Shown here one piece after another: positions 1 to 6,213 of a DNA stretch of 8,391 nt; the first letter of the stretch is position 1; each line of letters begins with the position of its first letter. Origin of the DNA: Gorillibacterium sp. (GTDB lineage Bacteria > Bacillota > Bacilli > Paenibacillales > NBRC-103111). The notes under the pieces were generated by a model. That model was given only the letters and a program-made list of their open reading frames with translations, made no database searches and was not told where the DNA came from. The position numbers and the translations under genes were made by a program. Where the stretch lies: positions 1-8,391 of the forward strand of contig JACMJI010000095.1 in NCBI GenBank assembly GCA_014380705.1, in the 5' to 3' direction.

Positions 1-327
1 ATGAGCTTGTTGACCAGTCAGAGCTTTGTTATCTTCATGTCCCTCGTTATTAATACCTTGCTCTAAACGGGTTCTCTCATATTCAGTGATGGCTCGGAAA
101 CGGATATGTGGTGATTCCACTGAAATTCTTAATAAAGCCTCAATTAGATCACGACGATACCGTTCTTTATCTGCTCCGTCATCCGAAGTTAATAAGAAAG
201 TAAAGGATACGGTCTCATCCTTGATCATGATGTCCCGAACTAATTGCAGCTCCGTAACAGAACGGTGATATTCCCCATCATATATTGATGACAGTGTACT
301 TAAAACCTCTTCTTTTGTGATCATCAT
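1..327 (-). CDS. salA: Mrp/SalA-family P-loop ATPase, N-terminal part (cut by window edge)
   Basis: The 109 visible codons encode an N-terminal domain of the MIP18/DUF59-like kind found at the start of Mrp/ApbC ATPases. It opens with a helix of the ITKEEVLSTLSSIYDGE type, followed by a VTELQLVRDIMIKDETVSF strand-rich segment and a second helix. The nucleotide-binding P-loop domain would lie beyond the left edge and is not seen. The cysteine-proline motif common in Fe-S carrier Mrp proteins (TxxGCP) is replaced here by TSDDGAD, which fits the SalA subgroup of Bacillales better than a cluster-loading Mrp. Two adjacent ATG codons (325-327 and 322-324) follow a GAGGTG ribosome site at 334-339; the first has the shorter spacer, 6 nt. 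The position 97 bp after cwlD matches B. subtilis cwlD-salA-gerD. SalA is known there as a regulator acting on scoC; that role is inferred here from family and context only. Confidence 0.72.
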   Translation of the reverse strand, partial: MMITKEEVLSTLSSIYDGEYHRSVTELQLVRDIMIKDETVSFTFLLTSDDGADKERYRRDLIEALLRISVESPHIRFRAITEYERTRLEQGINNEGHEDNKALTGQQAH

Positions 328-423
328 TATTATCACCTCAATTGTTCAATTTATAGCAAATTGTTAGCAAGAGTATATCATATTTGCTCTAAATTAGAGA
401 GGAGGTGTCCAAGCTTATAGGTT

Positions 424-1194
424 TCATTCAGCTAAAGATGTTTCTGCAGGCTTTTCACCGGATGCATATTTCAATATTCCCTGATAAACAGATGCTGCAA
501 GCTTCTGTTGATACTGCGGCTGACTGAGCAGCCTTGCTTCCTCGGGATTGGAAAGAAATCCAACCTCCACAAGAACACTTGGAATTTTCATGGCTCGAAG
601 TAAATAAACCTTTTTATCAATCGGTTTGGCCATACGATCGGTATTCTCCAAGTTTCTTTTCAGTTCAGCTTGAATGTGTGCAGCAAAACTTGCATTATCG
701 GGATGGTTTAAAGTGTAAAAGGACTGCGCTCCATGCCATTTAGGGGAAGGAATACTGTTTAGATGAACACTAACCAGCAAATCCGTTTTATTTTCTGTAA
801 TGGCTTGTGCCCTTTGGATTAGATCTTCCCGCTTTCTTCTGCCCAAACCCTTCGTGTCAATCTGAGCCAAGTCTGTGTCTGTTTCTCTAGTCATCCATAC
901 AATGGCACCGGATTGTTGTAAATAATCACGCAAATATAAACAAATAGCTAAGGTAATATCCTTCTCCAATGTTCCAGATTCGCTCACAGCCCCTCCATCT
1001 GGACCACCGTGCCCTGCATCAATTGTAATTACCTTTCCTGATAGTGGAAGAGACCAAGTAGAACCTGATTTTGCAAACGGCAACTGATCGCTAAATACAA
1101 GCACAATCATGAGCAGTAACACAAGAGATAATACTATTTTGATTTTGCCGGACAATGTCATCCAAACAACGACTCTTTTACGAAATTTCCGCAT
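424..1194 (-). CDS. cwlD: N-acetylmuramoyl-L-alanine amidase CwlD (spore cortex)
   Basis: Zinc amidase of the Amidase_3 family, 256 residues from the start chosen here. In sporulating bacilli CwlD removes the peptide from muramic acid so that PdaA can form muramic delta-lactam in the cortex, the mark recognised by germination lytic enzymes. A basic N-terminus and one hydrophobic segment (about residues 18-34) predict export or membrane anchoring. The catalytic domain begins near residue 54: DAGHGG with zinc ligand His62, TLEKD with Glu77, SVHLNS with His144, and VEVGFLSN with catalytic Glu210, all intact. An in-frame ATG exists at 1242, but the ATG at 1194 has a GAGGTGG ribosome site 8 nt upstream. 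The longer start would also lie upstream of the transcription start predicted from the sigma-E-like promoter at 1228-1257. The gene follows sat after 94 bp and precedes the salA-like gene. Confidence 0.93.
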   Translation of the reverse strand: MRKFRKRVVVWMTLSGKIKIVLSLVLLLMIVLVFSDQLPFAKSGSTWSLPLSGKVITIDAGHGGPDGGAVSESGTLEKDITLAICLYLRDYLQQSGAIVWMTRETDTDLAQIDTKGLGRRKREDLIQRAQAITENKTDLLVSVHLNSIPSPKWHGAQSFYTLNHPDNASFAAHIQAELKRNLENTDRMAKPIDKKVYLLRAMKIPSVLVEVGFLSNPEEARLLSQPQYQQKLAASVYQGILKYASGEKPAETSLAE

Positions 1195-1227
1195 GAAAAA
1201 ATCCACCTCATCCCCTAGACTCCATTC

Positions 1228-1257
1228 ATCTATATGGGACAAGACGGATCATTATGC
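1228..1257 (-). promoter_or_regulatory. Sigma-E-like sporulation promoter for cwlD
   Basis: Read on the minus strand, GCATAAT (1251-1257) is separated by exactly 14 nt from CATATAGAT (1228-1236). This is close to the mother-cell sigma-E consensus as I recall it (KMATATT, 14-15 nt, CATACA-T). The expected transcript would start near 1220 and carry a leader of about 26 nt to the ATG at 1194. CwlD is made in the sporulating cell in B. subtilis, so the fit is biologically sensible. It has not been scored against a matrix. Confidence 0.5.
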
Positions 1258-1288
1258 CAAGCTGTTTAATATCTTTTATAAGCTAATT

Positions 1289-2467
1289 TTATTTTCCTGC
1301 TACTAGCTGCTCTTTCATACCTTCAATTAATACCTCTGCTACCTCGGGTCGGGTAAACTCTACAGGAGGACATTGGCCGTCTCGCAATAGCTCCCTCACC
1401 TTTGTTCCAGAGAGTTGCATATGATGAGACTTGTCATGTGGACAGGTTTTACTAGATGCCATATTTCCACACGTTTTACAAAAAAAGCTGTGTTCAAAGA
1501 ATAATGGAATGATCCCTAACTCCGATGCTGTAAAAGTCTGAAAGATTTCCTGAGCCTCATAGGTTCCATAATAATCTCCAACGCCTGCATGATCACGACC
1601 GACAATAAAATGAGTGCAGCCATAATTTTTACGGACTATCGCATGAAAAACTGCTTCCCGTGGACCAGCATAGCGCATCGCAGCTGGAAATACTCCGAGA
1701 AAAACCCGATTCTTTGGGTAATAATTTTCAATCAACACTAGATAGCTCATCATGCGTACATCGGCTGGGATGTCATCTGATTTCGTTTCGCCTACCAATG
1801 GATTTAAAAAAAGTCCATCTACAATCTCCATGGCGCTTTTTTGAATATATTCATGCGCACGATGCACCGGATTGCGGGTCTGAAAGCCAACGACAGTCTT
1901 CCAGCCCTTCTCAGCAAAAATAGATCTTGTCACCTTAGGATCATAATAATATTCACCAAATTGATCTGGCTGTTTACGGTTAAGTGCGAAAATCGCTCCA
2001 CCTGCGTAAAGATTCGAACGGGATCGCATTTTGTTAACGCCGGGATGCTGCTCATCGACCGTTTTGAAGACTTTGATCGCCTCATGAGCATGATCAGCCT
2101 TGTAAAGACTAGAGATCTCCATCACTGCATAAATGACCTGGTCTGTGGCTCCCTGAAGGGCAACGCGCTCACCAATTCTCAAAGCTGCATGTTGGTCATT
2201 TCTCACCGGCAATACAATAGGGATGCTCCATACTGTTCCATTCGCTAGGCGCATATTCTCCACAACAGATTGATAATCTACTTCATTCATAAACCCAGTA
2301 AGCGGCGAAAAAGCCCCTACCGCGATAAGATCAAGATCGGAGATCGTCCAAGTATCGATTGATATTTTTGTTAGGCCTTCAGCTTCAACCAATAGCCTTT
2401 GTTTTTCATCTGCTTCAACCATTCGGTTAATCAGTACGCCCCCGTGGGCTTGAATCGTATCAGACAT
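1289..2467 (-). CDS. sat: Sulfate adenylyltransferase (ATP sulfurylase)
   Basis: Cytoplasmic enzyme that joins sulfate and ATP to give adenosine 5'-phosphosulfate (APS) and pyrophosphate, the first step of sulfate assimilation. The protein has 392 residues, normal for the monofunctional bacterial type without a fused APS kinase. An N-terminal PUA-like domain (about 1-160, with [10 protein letters not shown] at 51-60) leads into the catalytic domain. The signature [11 protein letters not shown] (196-206) and [12 protein letters not shown] (290-301) form the nucleotide-binding site. Cys330, Cys333 and Cys342, with a nearby histidine (344, 348 or 349), match the spacing of the structural zinc site known in the Thermus enzyme. 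The ATG at 2465-2467 is preceded by a G-rich ribosome site around 2477-2484. The gene begins 21 bp after the cysH stop, so the two are almost certainly one transcript. No APS kinase gene is visible nearby, which fits direct reduction of APS by the adjacent CysH. Confidence 0.96.
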   Translation of the reverse strand: MSDTIQAHGGVLINRMVEADEKQRLLVEAEGLTKISIDTWTISDLDLIAVGAFSPLTGFMNEVDYQSVVENMRLANGTVWSIPIVLPVRNDQHAALRIGERVALQGATDQVIYAVMEISSLYKADHAHEAIKVFKTVDEQHPGVNKMRSRSNLYAGGAIFALNRKQPDQFGEYYYDPKVTRSIFAEKGWKTVVGFQTRNPVHRAHEYIQKSAMEIVDGLFLNPLVGETKSDDIPADVRMMSYLVLIENYYPKNRVFLGVFPAAMRYAGPREAVFHAIVRKNYGCTHFIVGRDHAGVGDYYGTYEAQEIFQTFTASELGIIPLFFEHSFFCKTCGNMASSKTCPHDKSHHMQLSGTKVRELLRDGQCPPVEFTRPEVAEVLIEGMKEQLVAGK

Positions 2468-2488
2468 GTTTGGCTTTCCCCCATTTGT

Positions 2489-3181
2489 TTACTTGTGTAA
2501 GCCGCATTCTGTTTTCTCAAAGCCTGCCCAGCGACCTGCTCTTGGATCCTCCCCTGCAAGAACGGGACGTGTACATTTCTCGCAGCCGATACTCGGAAAG
2601 TTCCGGTCATGAAGCGGGTTATAAACCAGGTCATTCTGGCGAATATACAGCCAAACATCATTAATGGTCCAGTCCGCCAAAGGATTGAACTTTACTAGTC
2701 CAAACTTCGTATCATACTCAACCTTTCGCGAATTTGCACGTGTAGGTGCTTGTTCACGACGGATTCCGGTTATCCAAGCTTCATAATGGGAAAGGATTTC
2801 TGTTAATGGATCAACCTTGCGAATTTTGCAGCAGCCGTTCGGGTCGCTCAACCAGAGTTCAGGACCATATTTCGCTGATTGTTCGTCCAGAGTTAGCTTA
2901 GGAAGGACAGGGATAAATTTTTTCTGATAGCGAGACTCTAATCGGTCTCTTGTTTCATATGTCTCGGCAAAATGTAGTCCTGTATCTAAGTAAAAAACAT
3001 CTGCTTCCGGATTTATTTTGTGAAGGAGATCTACTAGTACAACATCCTCAGCACCAAAGCTACATGCTAAGGTAAGGTTAGGAAATTTATCAACGGCAAT
3101 ACGCAGGATTGCTGATGCCGACCCGTTCTCTAATTCTTCCGCTGCCTGATTAATCCATGCCTCTTTTTCAAACAAATTCAT
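2489..3181 (-). CDS. cysH: APS/PAPS reductase, iron-sulfur type
   Basis: Thioredoxin-dependent reductase that converts APS (and in the Bacillus enzyme also PAPS) to sulfite. The 230-residue protein is full length. An ATP-pyrophosphatase-like fold begins with ACSFGAEDVVL (about 39-49), followed by YLDTG (64-68). Cys117-Cys118 in GCCKIRK and Cys200/Cys203 in GCEKC form the CC...CxxC set that binds a [4Fe-4S] cluster and distinguishes the APS-using class from cluster-free enterobacterial PAPS reductases. Cys226 in the ECGLH tail is the catalytic nucleophile. Two adjacent ATG codons are possible. The second (3179-3181) is preferred because GGGGTG at 3187-3192 lies 5 nt from it but only 2 nt from the first (3182-3184). 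It leads the cysH-sat operon and has its own promoter at 3240-3267. Confidence 0.96.
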   Translation of the reverse strand: MNLFEKEAWINQAAEELENGSASAILRIAVDKFPNLTLACSFGAEDVVLVDLLHKINPEADVFYLDTGLHFAETYETRDRLESRYQKKFIPVLPKLTLDEQSAKYGPELWLSDPNGCCKIRKVDPLTEILSHYEAWITGIRREQAPTRANSRKVEYDTKFGLVKFNPLADWTINDVWLYIRQNDLVYNPLHDRNFPSIGCEKCTRPVLAGEDPRAGRWAGFEKTECGLHK

Positions 3182-3210
3182 CATCTCACCCCAAATTTTA
3201 TTTATCTTAC

Positions 3211-3277
3211 TATTCTTATAGGAATTGTGTTATTACTTTATTATAAAACCTAAACATGTTTTGTCAATATAAGAATA
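3211..3277. promoter_or_regulatory. Candidate operators around the cysH promoter
   Basis: TATTCTTATA at 3211-3220 and its exact reverse complement at 3268-3277 bracket the promoter from the start-site region to just upstream of the -35 box. The inner copy is part of a 14-bp near-palindrome, ATTCTTATAGGAAT (3212-3225, 12 of 14 symmetric), covering the predicted initial transcribed region. A third symmetric site, AAACATGTTT (3252-3261), lies between -35 and -10. The GGAATT element here also recalls binding sites of the Rrf2-type cysteine regulator CymR, but the match to the consensus I remember is only partial. The regulator is not identified. Confidence 0.4.
3240..3267 (-). promoter_or_regulatory. 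Sigma-A-type promoter of cysH-sat
   Basis: On the minus strand a perfect TTGACA (3262-3267) and a perfect TATAAT (3240-3245) are 16 bp apart. Transcription should start near 3233, giving a leader of about 50 nt. That is too short for an S-box or T-box riboswitch, so control is more likely by a DNA-binding repressor. The spacer contains the palindrome AAACATGTTT (3252-3261). Confidence 0.82.
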
Positions 3278-3355
3278 AATGTCAGATTGATTTAAAAAAT
3301 TGATGAAATGATCTCGTGACGGGGCGGTCAACCAAGGATAAACGACTGTCGGTGC

Positions 3356-3429
3356 CCTTTGACCATCCTCTCGAACGGTATGTCAGGAAAGGTGCTAATC
3401 GACCATCACTACTCGAACGGTATGATTAG
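3356..3429. repeat. Two tandem hairpin units with a shared core sequence
   Basis: Each unit contains GACCATC, then 2 or 4 nt, then the identical 13-mer CTCGAACGGTATG. In unit 1 the core parts are at 3361-3367 and 3370-3382; in unit 2 at 3401-3407 and 3412-3424. The flanks differ but pair within each unit: CCTTT 3356-3360 with AAAGG 3388-3392, and CTAATC 3395-3400 with GATTAG 3424-3429. Conserved loop-like cores inside different complementary arms suggest structured RNA or duplicated protein-binding sites. The strand is not determined. Confidence 0.5.
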
Positions 3430-3446
3430 TTTGGGGTTTAGCTTTT

Positions 3447-3730
3447 ATGGAATATACTTTGTTAAAAGAGAACTTGCAGCAGCTATCACTTTGTGTCCCG
3501 GTTAAAATAAATGCAATATTCAGGTTAATTTGATAATTAATACATCCAAAGACAATATAGATGGTTTTATCCAGTTATTTTTGACCATAATTAAGAATTT
3601 GGATGAAATCATTCAAAATAAATACATAAATCCATCTATTTATAATTTTAGGGCGTTTTCTCGTCAATTTAACGGGGAATTTCCACTTATTTATTTTATC
3701 CATTGCCGTAAAGTCGCACTTACTCCTTAA
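3447..3730 (+). pseudogene. Possible broken small reading frame, unrecognised
   Basis: An ATG at 3447 opens a 28-codon frame that ends at TGA 3531-3533. A second frame overlapping its end runs from after a stop at 3503-3505 to TAA 3728-3730, with a TTG at 3530 as its only plausible start (66 residues). Joined by one frameshift they would make a protein of roughly 90 residues that is rich in Ile, Asn and Phe. The ribosome sites are poor (GGGG at 3433-3436 before the ATG, AGG at 3522-3524 before the TTG). I recognise no family in either part. The low-complexity AT-rich composition means it may simply be non-coding; I would not call it a gene without homologues. Confidence 0.15.
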
Positions 3731-3793
3731 CCTAAAAACTTAGATAACTTTCGCTATTTGACCATTAAACCGTGCAAAAACAGCAAAACCCAG

Positions 3794-3870
3794 GTCTGTG
3801 GAACAAGAAATTTTAATTATCAGTCTGTGGAACAAGAACTTTTTATCTCCGTTCTATTGAACTAGAACTT
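3794..3870. repeat. Three tandem 16-19 bp motif copies, transposon-end-like
   Basis: GTCTGTGGAACAAGAA occurs exactly at 3794-3809 and 3823-3838, 29 bp apart. A third, degenerate copy ends at 3870 (about 3852-3870, 14 of 19 positions matching the second copy extended to its CTT), again about 29 bp on. Regularly spaced directly repeated sites beginning with TGTGG are typical of transposase-binding arrays at the ends of Tn7-like elements. No matching array in inverse orientation and no transposition gene is present in the window, so this is at most one end or a remnant. Confidence 0.4.
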
Positions 3871-4245
3871 CTGTATTTCGTTTTTCTTCACTCTTGGCCG
3901 TATGTTGGGCATCGTTCGGCGTTCCTACGTTCGCCATTCGACAGTAAAGATTGGGACTTTAGCTCGTATGCTGCAATGGCTTAAGGAGCTTGACGGGAAG
4001 ATGATATTCATTCAACTGAATATTTCATGAACCGCCGTAAACCAAATGGTGTAAAGTGGTCTAAAGGCGGAACTTACCGCCCTTAATTTATCATTAAGGA
4101 AACCGATGCATCAAGGCGAAGCAATTGGAATGGGGTGGAAGAACGAAGTGTTCGCTTTTGTTTTTGGATGGATACCAATAAAAATACAAATCAAATTTCT
4201 ATCCGAAAGCAACGGGCGACTGGAACCCCATTCCAAATTGAGTAG
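3817..4245 (+). pseudogene. Stop-interrupted frame, possibly a decayed gene of unknown identity
   Basis: One plus-strand frame stays open apart from stops at 3982-3984, 3991-3993 and 4084-4086, and ends at TAG 4243-4245. Its segments have protein-like composition, for example STEYFMNRRKPNGVKWSKGG just before the third stop. I recognise no family. It could be a degraded cargo or transposition gene beside the repeat array at 3794-3870, or chance. Confidence 0.15.
4122..4240. repeat. Long-spaced inverted repeat
   Basis: CAATTGGAATGGGGT at 4122-4136 is mirrored at 4225-4240 by a copy with one inserted base (15 of 16 positions pair). The arms enclose 88 bp. No obvious target-site duplication flanks the 119-bp unit. 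It may be a fold in an RNA, a small non-autonomous element, or part of the scar in this interval. Confidence 0.4.
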
Positions 4246-4333
4246 CCGTTGTTGCAACGGTTGACGTGCCGTTCGTTTACGAATATAGACTCAGAAGGAA
4301 TCTATATAATATTTATTCATTCTAAAATTAAAA

Positions 4334-4371
4334 AATTCAGCCCTTGACCTGTGAAGGCCAAGGGCTGAATT
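4334..4371 (-). terminator. Rho-independent terminator of rplM-rpsI
   Basis: A perfect 13-bp stem (4334-4346 with 4359-4371, containing CAGCCCTTG/CAAGGGCTG) encloses 12 nt. On the minus strand it is followed by a run rich in T (TTTTTAATTTT). It begins 11 nt after the rpsI stop and is the strongest terminator in the window. It separates the ribosomal block from the unannotated interval and the sulfur genes. Confidence 0.93.
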
Positions 4372-4382
4372 CGTTAATAATA

Positions 4383-4775
4383 TTAACGCTTCGAGAATTG
4401 AGGAGCCCGACGAGCAGCTTTCAATCCGTATTTCTTACGTTCCTTCATACGAGGATCGCGAGTTAAGAAACCGGCTTTCTTCAGTGATCCACGGAATTCA
4501 GGATCAGCTTTCAGAAGAGCGCGGGAAATGCCGTGACGAATTGCTCCGGCTTGACCGGAAGTTCCGCCGCCGTGGGCAATAACTACCACGTCATAATTAT
4601 TCAACGTGTCGGTTAAGTTTAACGGTTGCTTAACAATAAGTTTCAACGTCTCTAGACAAAAATAATCGTCTATCTCACGTTTATTGATTACGATACGTCC
4701 CTCACCCGGTACGAGGCGCACGCGCGCGACCGAATGCTTACGACGACCGGTTCCATAGTATTGAACTTGTGCCAT
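4383..4775 (-). CDS. rpsI: 30S ribosomal protein S9 (uS9)
   Basis: Component of the small subunit head. Its C-terminal tail reaches the decoding centre and contacts P-site tRNA. The 130-residue product matches the usual bacterial length. It shows the start [20 protein letters not shown], the middle [21 protein letters not shown], the segment [20 protein letters not shown] and the invariant Ser-Lys-Arg end. The ATG is preceded by AGGGAGGA. It starts 18 bp after rplM, as expected for the conserved two-gene rplM-rpsI operon, and the terminator follows immediately. Confidence 0.98.
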   Translation of the reverse strand: MAQVQYYGTGRRKHSVARVRLVPGEGRIVINKREIDDYFCLETLKLIVKQPLNLTDTLNNYDVVVIAHGGGTSGQAGAIRHGISRALLKADPEFRGSLKKAGFLTRDPRMKERKKYGLKAARRAPQFSKR

Positions 4776-4793
4776 GAAACAGTCCTCCCTCTA

Positions 4794-5231
4794 TTATCCG
4801 CGAAGTTCCCAGACTTCAGGTTTTTGTGCAATATGCGGATGCTCAGCGCCCGCGTAGACTTTTAGCTTTGTTTTCATGCTGTCCCCAAGACGAGTCTTAG
4901 GAAGCATTCCGTGAACAGCGAATTCAATCATGCGTTCTGGTCTTTTGTTTAATAATTCTTGAGCTGAAGTAACCTTTAAACCGCCAGTGTACATCGAGTG
5001 ACGGTAGTACATTTTCTTCTGAAGTTTCTTGCCCGTCAAATGGACTTTCTCAGCATTAATGATGATGACGAAATCCCCGGTATCCACATGCGGAGTAAAC
5101 TCCGGCTTGTGTTTGCCACGGATAAGGCTTGCTGCTTCGCTGGCCATACGCCCCAAAGTCTTGCCTTCAGCATCAATAATGTACCATTTGCGCTCAACTT
5201 CGTTGGGTTTCGCCATATATGTGGTACTCAT
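4794..5231 (-). CDS. rplM: 50S ribosomal protein L13 (uL13)
   Basis: Early-assembling large subunit protein, 145 residues, full length. Recognisable family segments are [19 protein letters not shown] near the N-terminus, [19 protein letters not shown] in the first third, the [12 protein letters not shown] segment, [10 protein letters not shown], and the [20 protein letters not shown] end. The ATG at 5229-5231 has a strong AGGAGG ribosome site; a second in-frame ATG at codon 6 lacks one. L13 binds 23S rRNA. In Bacillota the rplM leader is often a structured autoregulatory RNA, and the approximately 108-nt leader here has the expected size and folding potential. Confidence 0.98.
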   Translation of the reverse strand: MSTTYMAKPNEVERKWYIIDAEGKTLGRMASEAASLIRGKHKPEFTPHVDTGDFVIIINAEKVHLTGKKLQKKMYYRHSMYTGGLKVTSAQELLNKRPERMIEFAVHGMLPKTRLGDSMKTKLKVYAGAEHPHIAQKPEVWELRG

Positions 5232-5254
5232 TTGCGTATCCTCCTAGACTTCGT

Positions 5255-5334
5255 AAAGATTCATTAAAGAATCCTTTCGATTGGTAAAGATGAGCGGTAG
5301 AATCAACTCAGGGGCCGTGGGAAGCCAGTCGAAA
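5255..5334 (-). promoter_or_regulatory. Structured rplM leader (L13-leader-like)
   Basis: On the minus-strand RNA, TTTCGACTGG (5325-5334) pairs with CCAATCGAAA (5275-5284) in 9 of 10 positions, closing a loop of about 40 nt. Next, GGATTC (within 5269-5277) and GAATCTTT (5255-5262) form a second hairpin just before the ribosome site. The two stems share 5275-5277, so they may compete, as expected of a regulatory leader. Assignment to the L13 leader family is by position and size; I have not aligned it. Confidence 0.5.
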
Positions 5335-5345
5335 CACCATTGATT

Positions 5346-5374
5346 ATAATACTATATTTAGCATTGATAAGCAA
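5346..5374 (-). promoter_or_regulatory. Sigma-A-type promoter of rplM-rpsI
   Basis: Minus-strand TTGCTT (5369-5374) and TATTAT (5346-5351, within TATTATAAT) are 17 bp apart, immediately after the truA stop. Transcription would start near 5339. This makes rplM-rpsI a unit that can be transcribed independently of truA. Confidence 0.65.
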
Positions 5375-5384
5375 GTAATACTTT

Positions 5385-6152
5385 TTAAATGCTATACTCC
5401 ACACTGCATAGCGTCAAGCCGTGCGGTTCACCGGTAGGACCAGCCAGCTTCCGGTCCTTTCCCTCAAGTATCAAAGGGATGTCGGACGGAGTCCGTTTGC
5501 CTTCACCGACCTGAATTAACGTGCCGGCGATGATTCGAACCATGTTATACAGGAAGCCGCTGCCAGTCACATACAGGTGGATCACACCTGCATCATCATC
5601 TCCGGGCATAGGAGTCCGTTCAAAAACCAGATATGCTTCGTAGATGGTGCGCACGTGTGACCCTACCGGCCTCCGCAAGGAAGTAAAGGACGTGAACTCA
5701 TGTTGGCCTACAAAAGCCGCAAGGGCTTCACGCATCGCATCAATTCTTAGAGCTGTAGGATGGTAGACCCGTGTATGACGATAAAAGGGGTCTGGAAACC
5801 TTGATCTCTGAATACTGTAGCGATACGTTTTCCTCTTGGCAGATCGTCGGGCATGAAAGTCCTCGGGAACCTCCCTCGCCTCTTTAACAACAATGTCGTT
5901 AGGTAGACGAGAGTTGAGCGCCAGGCACCAATTTTCGAGAGGAATCTGTGACTCCGTCTCAAAATGAAACACCTGTCCCCATGCATGAACACCTGCATCC
6001 GTGCGGCCAGAGCCATGAATCTTTAACGGTTCGCCGGTTAGCATCAGAATCGCAGCTTCTAACTCGCCCTGTACAGTTTTGCCGTACGGTTGAATTTGAA
6101 AGCCGTGATATCCAGTGCCATCGTAACTCACGACCATAGCTAGTTTTCGCAT
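5385..6152 (-). CDS. truA: tRNA pseudouridine(38-40) synthase TruA
   Basis: Converts uridines 38, 39 and 40 of the tRNA anticodon stem-loop to pseudouridine. The 255-residue protein has the family layout: LAMVVSYDGTGYHGFQIQP near the start, GSGRTDAGVHAWGQV with catalytic Asp52, and a C-terminal half containing SHVRTIYEA and SGFLYNMVRIIAGTLIQVG. The ATG at 6150-6152 follows an AAAGGTTG ribosome site with 7 nt spacing. In B. subtilis truA follows the ecfA-ecfA'-ecfT genes; here it follows rplQ directly with a probable terminator between. No clear promoter was found in the 116-bp gap, so truA may depend on read-through or a weak promoter. Confidence 0.97.
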   Translation of the reverse strand: MRKLAMVVSYDGTGYHGFQIQPYGKTVQGELEAAILMLTGEPLKIHGSGRTDAGVHAWGQVFHFETESQIPLENWCLALNSRLPNDIVVKEAREVPEDFHARRSAKRKTYRYSIQRSRFPDPFYRHTRVYHPTALRIDAMREALAAFVGQHEFTSFTSLRRPVGSHVRTIYEAYLVFERTPMPGDDDAGVIHLYVTGSGFLYNMVRIIAGTLIQVGEGKRTPSDIPLILEGKDRKLAGPTGEPHGLTLCSVEYSI

Positions 6153-6213
6153 TTTAAATCAACCTTTTTTGCTCAAAATAATATAAGTGAGAACTTATAC
6201 TTTTTTGACATTT

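Larger units (their letters stand above)
3282..4333. other. About 1 kb without a recognisable gene; probable insertion scar
   Basis: Between the cysH promoter and the rpsI terminator I find no reading frame with a known domain on either strand. The stretch is AT-rich in places and differs in texture from the flanking genes. It contains paired hairpin units (3356-3429), short open frames (3447-3730), three tandem motif copies (3794-3870), an unrecognised plus-strand frame interrupted by stops (3817-4245) and an inverted repeat (4122-4240). Together these suggest a decayed or excised mobile element, but no transposase is identifiable. Confidence 0.45.

Noticed and set aside
398..407. Strong plus-strand ribosome-site-like sequence (GAGGAGGTG)
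   Set aside because: No suitable start codon at normal distance and no plus-strand reading frame follows; the antisense strand carries cwlD.
534..743. Plus-strand open frame inside cwlD
   Set aside because: Lies opposite a well-supported conserved gene, with no recognisable domain; it is a shadow frame.
1195..1242. Longer cwlD start at 1242, giving 272 residues
   Set aside because: No good ribosome site there, the extra residues do not look like a signal sequence, and the predicted promoter lies within and upstream of this stretch; the ATG at 1194 has GAGGTGG at the right distance.
3182..3280. S-box or T-box riboswitch before cysH
   Set aside because: The predicted leader is only about 50 nt and contains none of the conserved SAM-riboswitch or T-box elements.
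3361..3424. CRISPR array
   Set aside because: Only two imperfect units, with an internal length difference and no further repeats or cas genes.
4246..4260. CCGTTG/CAACGG hairpin as a terminator
   Set aside because: Short stem, no T-run on either side and no gene ending nearby.
5747..6016. Second minus-strand open frame inside truA
   Set aside because: Out-of-frame shadow of truA, whose own frame shows the full catalytic motif set.
6182..6199. 7-bp hairpin with GAGA loop followed by T-run on the plus strand
   Set aside because: AT-rich weak stem with no plus-strand gene to terminate; probably fortuitous.
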